From Nanosynbacter sp. (GTDB lineage: Bacteria; Patescibacteriota; Saccharimonadia; Saccharimonadales; Saccharimonadaceae): DNA of 7,245 nt. The position numbers and the translations under genes were made by a program. Each line of letters opens with the position of its first letter. Positions within the stretch are counted from its first letter, which is position 1. The notes beneath the pieces were generated by a model. It ran no database searches and had not been told where the DNA came from. It was given only the letters and a program-made list of their open reading frames with translations. Below, piece after piece: positions 1 to 5,602 of the stretch. The DNA is taken from the NCBI GenBank assembly GCA_015257665.1, contig JABZJS010000021.1, forward strand, positions 1 to 7,245. The letters run 5' to 3'.

Positions 1-469
1 GCGGCTGGGCTCGATACGCATCTCTGTCGCTATAGCCAATTGCGCCATTATGGTTGGTATATAACGTGACATGTGGAATCATGAACTCTGCCTGAGGTAT
101 CAGTTCACGAATTGCATCACGCCACGCTTCAAGCTCGCTCCACTGGGCAAGTGCAATAATTGTTTCGCGACCCTTTGCATTGTCGACCAATCTACAGAAC
201 TCACCCGTCAATTCCGGCTCTGTTGTCATCGCTGCACCAGTCGTACACGAGAGTTGCTCAAGCTGCTCATAGCCAGCTTCGTCCACCCCATACTCACCAA
301 GTACCTCAAACAGTGACAGATGAAATTCATCAGTCTTTAGAAGCAATCCCGCAATCTCCCGCGGAAAATTCATGGTGCGAATCCTGTCAGTCGTATCATA
401 CATAATGTAATCATACTCCCGATCGATTGCAAAGCTCGTCACACGACTATTCTGCTGCATAGTGCTCAT
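1..469 (-). CDS. 2H phosphoesterase-like protein, 3' end cut by window edge
   Basis: Translating the minus strand from ATG at 469 gives an open frame of 156 residues that runs off the left edge, so the C-terminus is missing. Two HxS/T-hydrophobic motifs are visible: HLSLF at residues 50-54 and HVTLY at 133-137. They are about 83 residues apart. This motif pair and spacing are the signature of the 2H phosphoesterase fold (LigT/ThpR and cyclic phosphodiesterases), which acts on 2'-5' or 2',3'-cyclic phosphate ends of RNA or nucleotides. The rest is acidic and helical, with no signal peptide or membrane segment. The start is supported by an AAGGAAAGAGG Shine-Dalgarno stretch just upstream. It overlaps the stop of the ClbS-like gene as ATGA (466-469), so the two are probably translationally coupled in one transcript. 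The family call rests only on the two motifs; a lineage-specific protein of unknown function is the alternative. That the frame is real is more certain than its function. Confidence 0.6.
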   Translation of the reverse strand, partial: MSTMQQNSRVTSFAIDREYDYIMYDTTDRIRTMNFPREIAGLLLKTDEFHLSLFEVLGEYGVDEAGYEQLEQLSCTTGAAMTTEPELTGEFCRLVDNAKGRETIIALAQWSELEAWRDAIRELIPQAEFMIPHVTLYTNHNGAIGYSDRDAYRAQP

Positions 470-975
470 CCTCTTTCCTTCATAGCTCTACGCAACCTGC
501 CGCGTGCATTCCGCAGTGGCGCAACTGTGTTGAGCTCAATTATCCGCCCCATGGTATATTCCCGTCCACTCGTCTTTGTCTGGTACCATACGATATGATA
601 GAGATCGTCCTCTGATGTCTGCTCGATCAACTGCTCAATCGCTACTACTGTTTCATGGAGCTTTGTTAGTACAGCACTATATGCTATATCGGCATATTGC
701 GCATAGAACTTTCGTGCTACCACACCATAGCCAGTGGTAATAATCGTCGGCACAGTATGCGTCTGGCGATATACATTTCCCCACTCTAGTATAGTGGTAG
801 CCCATCCCAGTAGGTAGCTGGCTAGCTGGTGAGGGCTCATCATCGTGCCCTTCACCTGCCCCGAGAGTACTTGCTTATCCGCCCAGGAAACAGCCGCCTC
901 AAGCAGTGGCCACAGCACCGCGCACTCATGGCGAATGGCGTGCTGCAAGGCTGGCTTGTGGGCTGGCAATGGCAT
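466..975 (-). CDS. ClbS/DfsB family four-helix bundle protein
   Basis: A 169-residue soluble protein. The C-terminal half matches what I know of the ClbS/DfsB (DUF1706, DinB-like) family: an LLGWATTILEW helix near residue 55, TGYG near 92, a KFYAQYAD segment, DLYHIVWY, then GRIIELNT and an NARGRLRR tail. These are in family order and the length is typical. Known members include ClbS, a cyclopropane hydrolase that protects colibactin producers from their own DNA-alkylating toxin; most others are uncharacterised. Start ATG at 975 has a strong AAAGGAG Shine-Dalgarno five bases upstream (981-987). It is the first gene after a promoter at 1285-1313 and a long structured leader, and is coupled to the next gene by an ATGA overlap. 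Family membership is confident. The substrate is unknown, and toxin resistance is an inference from the family. Confidence 0.85.
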   Translation of the reverse strand: MPLPAHKPALQHAIRHECAVLWPLLEAAVSWADKQVLSGQVKGTMMSPHQLASYLLGWATTILEWGNVYRQTHTVPTIITTGYGVVARKFYAQYADIAYSAVLTKLHETVVAIEQLIEQTSEDDLYHIVWYQTKTSGREYTMGRIIELNTVAPLRNARGRLRRAMKERG

Positions 976-1074
976 GGCTACTCCTTTATATAATTAAAAT
1001 CACCTCTTCTGGGCTTCGAGAATCCGCTAGGTATTCGCGCGGACGGTACCATCTCGATTCCAAAAGAAGTGATT
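976..1074 (-). promoter_or_regulatory. T-box-like antiterminator element in the leader of the ClbS-like gene
   Basis: On the minus strand TCGAGA (1057-1052) is followed by the 7-nt bulge TGGTACC (1051-1045), GTCCGC (1044-1039), an 11-nt loop, GCGGAT (1027-1022) and TCTCGA (1021-1016). The two hexamer pairs form helices A1 and A2 stacked without gaps on the 3' side, with the bulge only on the 5' side. That is the architecture of a T-box antiterminator, whose UGGN bulge pairs with the uncharged tRNA NCCA end. A 15-bp outer helix (1074-1060 with 1012-998, two G-U pairs) encloses it and buries GAGGTGAT, a good anti-SD complement. The gene's working SD is at 981-987. I could not assign a Stem I specifier codon and see no terminator, so any control would be at translation. 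A chance structured hairpin remains possible. Confidence 0.45.
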
Positions 1075-1242
1075 CTCGCATTTCCCGGCAAAACGACAGA
1101 AATAGCCATACTCTTTCAGCACTTAATTATTGCCTTGTCGCAGCATTCGCGGCGGGGTCTATTCTTGGTTGCTTAGATTCACAACTCTTTATGAAAATAA
1201 CAAACCAATTTCTTCCCGCAGGCTTCGTGGGTGATAGCCACT

Positions 1243-1273
1243 CATTTTGCGCACCACAAGCTACGCAAAAATG
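1243..1273 (-). other. Hairpin near the 5' end of the ClbS leader transcript
   Basis: CATTTTTGCG (1273-1264) and CGCAAAATG (1251-1243) on the minus strand pair with one bulged base around a 12-nt loop, only a few bases after the predicted transcription start. In the RNA this is the most stable local stem of the 5' part of the leader. It could be part of a Stem I-like domain or a stabilising 5' hairpin. Directly downstream GGCT (1239-1236) and AGCC (1224-1221) form a small stem whose loop begins AUCACC. I record the pairing as seen; its role is unknown. Confidence 0.4.
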
Positions 1274-1284
1274 CCTCTGGGTCT

Positions 1285-1313
1285 ATTATACCCAAGGCCA
1301 GACCAATTGAAAA
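1285..1313 (-). promoter_or_regulatory. Sigma-70-type promoter for the ClbS-like/2H transcript
   Basis: A perfect -10 box TATAAT lies at 1290-1285 (minus strand) with TTTTCA (4 of 6 matches to TTGACA) at 1313-1308, exactly 17 bp upstream. Transcription would start near 1278, giving a leader of about 300 nt before the ATG at 975. This makes the ClbS-like gene independent of the ASCH/tag unit behind it, although read-through is possible because I see no terminator between them. Confidence 0.6.
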
Positions 1314-1349
1314 GCACCTGGTAGCCGCATCTTGCATAAGTAGTAGCTA

Positions 1350-1372
1350 GAGAGTATGAGTTACATACTTTC
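1350..1372. repeat. Inverted repeat between the ASCH gene and the ClbS promoter
   Basis: GAGAGTATG (1350-1358) and CATACTTTC (1364-1372) can form a 9-bp stem with one wobble around a 5-nt loop. It sits upstream of the ClbS promoter and downstream of the ASCH stop. No T-run follows on either strand, so it is not a standard intrinsic terminator. Similar words (TAGTAGCTAGAGAG near 1340 and TAGTAGCGAGAGCTAG near 1379) flank it as an imperfect direct repeat. It could be an operator or an mRNA 3'-end hairpin of the tag/ASCH transcript. Confidence 0.3.
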
Positions 1373-1415
1373 ACTTGATAGTAGCGAGAGCTAGTCTGCT
1401 ACAGCAAGGTAGGCC

Positions 1416-1793
1416 CTATTTATGGTCAGGCAGCAAGGTCAGCTCAAACTCAATACCTACAACACCATACTTCTGCTGGTCATCTATGGAATAAAATTCG
1501 TTAATTTGTCTCTCAAGCCACTCAACACTGGGGCCGCCAAACTTTGCTGGGTCATTGTGCATAAATAAATCGCGAAATGTCGTATAGCGCAGCAACCCTA
1601 CCACCCGTGCAGTAATCGTTAGGTGCGGGTCTTCTCTATATATAAAAATAATTGTGTCGCCTAGCTGGATTGCTTGGCGCTTCTCATCATACAATCGTGA
1701 CTCGATGGTTTTCTGGCCAGATACAATGGCGTCAAACGGCGCAGATGCAAGCCGGAAATAATGCGGAGCTCTCGTGACTTGATCATCAGCCAT
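1416..1793 (-). CDS. ASCH domain protein
   Basis: A 125-residue soluble protein. It shows the ASCH (PUA-like beta-barrel) pattern: FRLASAPFDAIVSG, then the hallmark GxKxxExR as GQKTIESR, then LYDEKRQ followed by LGDTIIF, and a C-terminal KYGVVGIEFEL strand. ASCH domains bind RNA or modified nucleosides; one relative, E. coli YqfB, hydrolyses N4-acetylcytidine. The domain call is firm and the substrate is not known. I chose ATG 1793 because it overlaps the end of tag by eight bases, a normal operon junction, and the domain begins shortly after it. An in-frame ATG at 1823 would add ten residues (beginning MIWVGRIV) but has no ribosome binding site. Translation is likely coupled to tag. Confidence 0.85.
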   Translation of the reverse strand: MADDQVTRAPHYFRLASAPFDAIVSGQKTIESRLYDEKRQAIQLGDTIIFIYREDPHLTITARVVGLLRYTTFRDLFMHNDPAKFGGPSVEWLERQINEFYSIDDQQKYGVVGIEFELTLLPDHK

Positions 1794-2388
1794 ACACAGA
1801 ACTATTCTTCCTACCCATATCACTCAGCGCCGCACATTCCTTGTACCGAAAGCACCCCACCACGTGGTCATTCACCATCCCCGCGGCCTGCATAAAGGCA
1901 TAGCACGTCGTTGGGCCGACGAAAGCAAAGCCGTCCCTCTTGAGCTGCGTGCTCATTGCTTGTGATGTAGTCGTATAGGTAGGAACATCACTTGCACTCT
2001 GCCAGTGATGTTGCACTGGCTTACCACCCGCTAGACTCCACAGGTATGCCTGCAGACTGCCGTGCTGGCCAGTGGCCTGCAATGCCGCCTGGGCATTGGT
2101 GCGCACCGCATAAATTTTGCGCCGATTACGAACAATGCGCGTGTCCTGAGTAAGCGCCTCCAGCTCTGCATCCGTCATAGCTGCGACGCGAGCAATTACA
2201 AACTGATGAAAAGCCTGCTGGTAACCCACTCGCTTAGCCAGAATCGTACTCCAACTCAGACCAGCTTGTGCACCCTCCAGACAGAGCAGTTCAAATAGTT
2301 TCTGATCATCATATAGCGGCACACCCCACTCAGTGTCATGGTAGGCGCGCTCGTTATCGCCAGATTCAGCCCAGGAGCAACGGTTCAT
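1786..2388 (-). CDS. tag: DNA-3-methyladenine glycosylase I
   Basis: A 200-residue monofunctional glycosylase that excises N3-methyladenine from alkylated DNA in base excision repair. From ATG 2388 the numbering falls exactly on E. coli Tag: zinc ligands Cys4, His17, His175 and Cys179, substrate-recognising Glu38 (in CLEG) and Trp46 (in GLSW). AYHDTEWGVP, FVGPTTCYAFMQA and GMVNDHVVGC are also recognisable. An in-frame ATG at 2430 would add 14 residues that the family lacks, so 2388 is preferred. It has no Shine-Dalgarno. An extended -10 box ends six bases before the ATG, which suggests a leaderless mRNA. The ASCH gene follows with an eight-base overlap. Length, zinc site and catalytic pocket are complete, so the enzyme should be active. 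Confidence 0.97.
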   Translation of the reverse strand: MNRCSWAESGDNERAYHDTEWGVPLYDDQKLFELLCLEGAQAGLSWSTILAKRVGYQQAFHQFVIARVAAMTDAELEALTQDTRIVRNRRKIYAVRTNAQAALQATGQHGSLQAYLWSLAGGKPVQHHWQSASDVPTYTTTSQAMSTQLKRDGFAFVGPTTCYAFMQAAGMVNDHVVGCFRYKECAALSDMGRKNSSVYG

Positions 2389-2403
2389 AATTTTAGTATA
2401 GCA
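2389..2403 (-). promoter_or_regulatory. Extended -10 promoter giving a leaderless tag mRNA
   Basis: TGC-TATACT (2403-2395, minus strand) is an extended -10 element. Six bases (AAAATT) separate it from the tag ATG at 2388, so the usual start point seven bases past the -10 falls on the A of the ATG. No Shine-Dalgarno lies upstream. No good -35 is visible at 16-18 bp, which is common for extended -10 promoters. Confidence 0.5.
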
Positions 2404-3000
2404 AGAATGCTTGGCACAGTATACTGGCATTTGTGGCGCTCTGGCTCACCCGCCTCAAAGCATACCTTGCGCAAAAATCTTACCATCACATTTTTATGCT
2501 TTGCGTATGTGCCGTAGCTAAGGTAGTCTTGCAAGACATGCTTGTGTAAAGTTTGAATGCTTTTTGCATTATGTTCATCTTATTTAGTTTGCAAGAAGGG
2601 CAAGTGAATTAGCAAGCCATAAGACTCTGCACACTATTTTTTGTAAGCAGTACATTTTTGTGTGCGTTGCTGTCGCGCACATTTATTATTACTAGCGAAG
2701 CGTATTAATCCATTATATGCAAGTACCACAAAGCTATCGCAATTCTCGCCGATTAGTGTACACAAAAATCAAAAAACGCTGACGCATGTTGCTAAGTCAC
2801 TCTCACATCACAACACCACAATCAATATGTGACAATGAGCAATCCAGCAACGAAAAATTTTATCAATTGTATACAACAAACATGTGGCTCGTTGCCAGTA
2901 GCGTTAGTAAAGCTCCTCAGCCAAGTGCGAAGTTGAAGATCGAGTAGCCTACTATCGTATCAGCTTCAACCCACATTCCGCTGTCTGTGTACCTCAACAC
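2404..3000. other. Gene-free stretch between tag and the LiaF-like gene terminator
   Basis: About 600 bp with no open frame that looks like a protein on either strand, no tRNA, and none of the conserved cores I would expect of SRP RNA, RNase P or tmRNA. It is AT-rich and the plus strand is poor in G. Two hairpins stand out: GTGTGCG/CGCGCAC (2660-2666 with 2674-2680, one wobble) and GTTGAAG/CTTCAAC (2932-2938 with 2964-2970), which encloses a nested CGA-GTAG/CTAC-TATCG pairing. Neither is followed by a T-run. It may hold upstream control sites for tag or a small RNA; I see nothing decisive. Confidence 0.6.
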
Positions 3001-3038
3001 AAAAACAAACACGCTTCTCGTTGCTAGCAAGAAGCGTG
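3001..3038 (-). terminator. Intrinsic terminator of the LiaF-like gene
   Basis: A perfect 9-bp stem CACGCTTCT/AGAAGCGTG (3038-3030 with 3018-3010, minus strand) with an 11-nt loop is followed by TTTGTTTTT (3009-3001). It lies 25 bases past the stop of the LiaF-like gene. On the plus strand the same stem is followed only distantly by a T6 run (3055-3060), so termination is mainly leftward. Confidence 0.85.
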
Positions 3039-3039
3039 G

Positions 3040-3054
3040 TATAGCGAAGTATCG
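3040..3054. repeat. 15-nt word repeated inverted at 4614-4628
   Basis: TATAGCGAAGTATCG at 3040-3054 occurs exactly as its reverse complement at 4614-4628. The pair flanks the LiaF-like gene and part of the gene desert, 1.56 kb apart. The copy here lies between the stop codon and the terminator hairpin. Shorter versions (TTCGCTATAG, TCGCTATAG) recur at about 4680 and in looser form elsewhere in the desert. Confidence 0.4.
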
Positions 3055-3063
3055 TTTTTTCTA

Positions 3064-3726
3064 TTATTTAATTTCGAGCCCACCAAGGACGCAGTCGCCG
3101 CGAATGTAGACAGTCTTTTTTGCACTCTTGGCGGCATTGGTTTTGTCCTCTACCCCGCCAAAGATACTATTGACCTGCGTCTTGACGATGACATTGTCTG
3201 GAAAAATAATATTGATGCCACCACACACAACAAAAATATCAATCACTGCACCGTCCTCTATCTTGGCTTGGCGCAGGTCGAGATCCACCTGACCAAACGC
3301 TGCCGAAAGCGAGTTACCTGCAAATTCGCCTTTTATCTTGCGCGTGTTGCCCGAGAAGGAGGCAACCATATTATCGTCCGACGATTTTTTTGCGATACGG
3401 CGCTGGCGCTGCGACAAATTAAAAATAATCGTCAGGCCAATCGCGATCAGCACCAGTGGCAAAAACATTCGCCAAATATTAACGTTATTATGCAAAAATG
3501 CATTCGCGCCAATTGTTAGGCCAACTGCTACCCAGAGCGCTCCCCACAGCCAATTGCGATTGCGCAGTGTGAGCACACCAACCATGATAAATCCAAGCGC
3601 ACACAAACCATACCAAAACTCCCGCCAGTAATGAAATTGCACGCCAAAGCTCTCACTTAATAATATTCCACCCAGCGCCACAAACGCCGCGCCAGCACCA
3701 ATGCGTAAAATTGTGTTGTTCTTCAT
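3064..3726 (-). CDS. LiaF-like four-TM membrane protein with C-terminal beta domain
   Basis: 220 residues. The N-terminal half has four hydrophobic segments (about 7-24, 36-54, 57-77 and 86-103), as in the LiaI/LiaF-like transmembrane region. A basic linker (SQRQRRIAKK) leads to a C-terminal repeat-rich beta domain (about 120-220). The phrases AAFGQVDLDLRQA, VVCGGINIIFPDNV, VNSIFGGVEDK and GDCVLGGLEIK are typical of the cell-wall-active antibiotic response domain (LiaF C-terminal, DUF2154). In Firmicutes LiaF restrains the LiaSR two-component system that senses envelope damage. No kinase or regulator is nearby here, so only the fold and membrane location are claimed. It is monocistronic: its own promoter abuts the ATG and a strong terminator follows. 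There is no Shine-Dalgarno upstream of ATG 3726, consistent with a leaderless mRNA. Confidence 0.85.
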   Translation of the reverse strand: MKNNTILRIGAGAAFVALGGILLSESFGVQFHYWREFWYGLCALGFIMVGVLTLRNRNWLWGALWVAVGLTIGANAFLHNNVNIWRMFLPLVLIAIGLTIIFNLSQRQRRIAKKSSDDNMVASFSGNTRKIKGEFAGNSLSAAFGQVDLDLRQAKIEDGAVIDIFVVCGGINIIFPDNVIVKTQVNSIFGGVEDKTNAAKSAKKTVYIRGDCVLGGLEIK

Positions 3727-3761
3727 GTCGCTAGCATACCATTATTATAGATGGTGCACAA
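3727..3761 (-). promoter_or_regulatory. Promoter of the LiaF-like gene, predicted leaderless
   Basis: TGG-TATGCT (extended -10, hexamer 3738-3733) stands 17 bp from a partial -35 TTGTGC (3761-3756). Six bases (AGCGAC) separate the -10 from the ATG at 3726, so transcription should begin at or next to the ATG. A second -10, TATAAT at 3749-3744, would give a leader of about ten bases with a poor -35. There is no Shine-Dalgarno either way. Confidence 0.55.
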
Positions 3762-3843
3762 CAAGCTCTACATCTGCCCCAACCATCATCTCAAAGTAAC
3801 CAAATATACTAATGGGGACACTATCGAGAAGATTTCTATCATG

Positions 3844-3895
3844 CATTAGTATACTTTGCAAAGAATCGTCTACCTCTGCTGTTCATTAGCATACT
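3844..3895. repeat. CATTAGYATACT direct repeat, 40-nt period, third copy at 5522
   Basis: CATTAGTATACT at 3844-3855 and CATTAGCATACT at 3884-3895 are exactly 40 bases apart; a third copy lies at 5522-5533. An inverted partial copy, TATACTAATG, is at 3805-3814. On the minus strand each reads AGTATRCTAATG, which contains the same TATRCT hexamer that serves as -10 for tag and the LiaF-like gene. They may be minus-strand promoter elements or protein binding sites. A 14-nt word CTTTGCAAAGAATC overlapping the first copy (3854-3867) recurs at 5155-5168. Confidence 0.4.
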
Positions 3896-5602
3896 TTTAT
3901 TTTATATGCGTTATGCTTTTAACAACATTGTCTGATTTACCCCTGTTATTCTTCTTATGGTGCCGCGAAATCAATTGTTGTTGTATGTACAATGTATATT
4001 ATTATCCACAACGTTGTAGGCTTGTCGCTTTATCTCCCTTGTTTTCGAGTTTATTTCGTTGTGATTCTGCATGTTGTTTTTTATATACATATGGCATGTC
4101 TGCTTCTAACATAGATCGTTGTATATATCACACTTCGCTTTCTATCTCTTACCGTCAACAATATTGTGTATTTTATACAACACAATCTCAATTTACTCTC
4201 CTCAGGCTACTCTATTTTTACAACAGATCTATGTTGTGCTCTATACACCATATACACAGTTTCATTTTCTCCTATCAACAACAAACAATGGTCTATCTGC
4301 CTTCTGAGGGGCCACAGATGCTTGACATAATGCTCATATAGCTTTTACCCTTATATATAGGGTTAGCGCGTTACAGCGCTTATAACAGGCATTTCTGTAT
4401 ATCTAGAGCGAGATATATACATATATAACGTTCTTATACATATCTAGCACCCATTTGGTACGCTTACGCTTGTAGCCAGTTTTTCTACAACGGTTCTGCT
4501 CAACATATTCATATTTTGCATATCGCTTATTTTTTGTATACCTTACATATCTTTAGCTATTTTGCATTTTTTGTTTGGTATAAAATATAGAGCAACATGC
4601 CTGCCGCGCTGCACGATACTTCGCTATAGCAGTTGATCGTCTTCCTCCTGCCCTATGTCGTGTCCTATGGCCTCATTTTTCGCTATAGAAACATACGCAT
4701 ATTCTGTTATTACTGTATGTAAAATAGATGCAAGCTAGTTTTGGCATAGTTGATAGAGAAAGTAGCCAGGAATAAGTGTCGCTTAAGAATTTTTAAAAGA
4801 CATGAGCATATTGCCAATTATTGCACCTTCCATCTTACTTCGCATAGTATCTGCCTGCGGGCACTGCATTGTGCTATGATAGCGCCCGCTTTGTCGCGTA
4901 CACGCTATGTCTCTTACGCGTAGCATATTACTTTCATTATGCAACCGAAATGATTTTTTTGATACACCACTTCATCTACACAATTCTATGAAGTTTACGT
5001 GCTGCGGCGCTGCGTCATTTTTGCTTGCTTCTCGCTCTATAGCGCCCTTATACTAATCAGTTTTCTTTAACAAATATCAGTCAATGCGCAGCCACCATCG
5101 CCCAGCCAAGAACCTCACTGCATTTTTAGCATCGCGCTGCAACTTGCTCACTTGCTTTGCAAAGAATCTTCGCTATCAGCCAAGCTATAACACCACACGC
5201 ATCCACTTCACAGCTTATAGCAGCCAACCGCTATCGCACACATATCGTCATCATAGCCGTGTCGTTGTAGCTCACTCATTTTTCAGGTATTAATCGTTTC
5301 ATTTTTTCGCATGTTGAATTGTTCTTCGCAAACACGCTTGGCAATTGGCCGATAAAAATTAAACTAACCCATACAACTCTATCGATTTCACATCTCCATC
5401 AAACTGAACATACCTTTTCTTTCATTCAAAGTTGCACCACTTAGCAAAACATATCACTCACCTCTCGCTGAATACGTTGTGATTGATATTCAGACAAATT
5501 TCATCTACTGCAGCATGGCGGCATTAGCATACTATCATCATATTTGCTAGCAAATCCACGATGCGCACAAGCCCGCCAACACACTCACTATTAATAGTGT
5601 AT

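Noticed and set aside
1010..1065. tRNA-like phrase CTCGATTCC on the plus strand
   Set aside because: It resembles a T-loop, but no acceptor or anticodon arm can be built around it. The minus strand explains the segment better as the T-box-like hairpin.
906..1310. 134-codon plus-strand open frame
   Set aside because: It runs antisense to the start of the ClbS-like gene and to the structured leader and promoter. Its sequence has no recognisable domain.
1794..1823. Longer start (ATG 1823) for the ASCH protein
   Set aside because: The ten extra residues are not part of the domain, there is no Shine-Dalgarno, and it would lengthen the overlap with tag.
2389..2430. Longer start (ATG 2430) for tag
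   Set aside because: It adds 14 residues before the conserved MNRCSW start and would place the extended -10 promoter inside the coding region.
3856..4341. 161-codon plus-strand open frame
   Set aside because: The product is rich in Cys, Tyr, Phe and Ser with no domain-like pattern, there is no Shine-Dalgarno, and the reading follows the T-rich composition. It overlaps no other gene, but nothing supports translation.
4322..4360. Perfect TTGACA at 4322-4327 followed by TATA-rich DNA
   Set aside because: No -10 box lies at 16-18 bp; the TATATAT stretch is about 24 bp away, and no gene follows.
4358..4450. Cluster of short AT-rich hairpins as a possible CRISPR-like or repeat array
   Set aside because: The stems differ in sequence and spacing, so there is no repeat-spacer regularity.
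5084..5293. 69-codon plus-strand open frame in the gene desert
   Set aside because: Composition is His/Ser/Arg-rich without structure-like periodicity, there is no ribosome binding site, and the neighbouring sequence has the same word bias.
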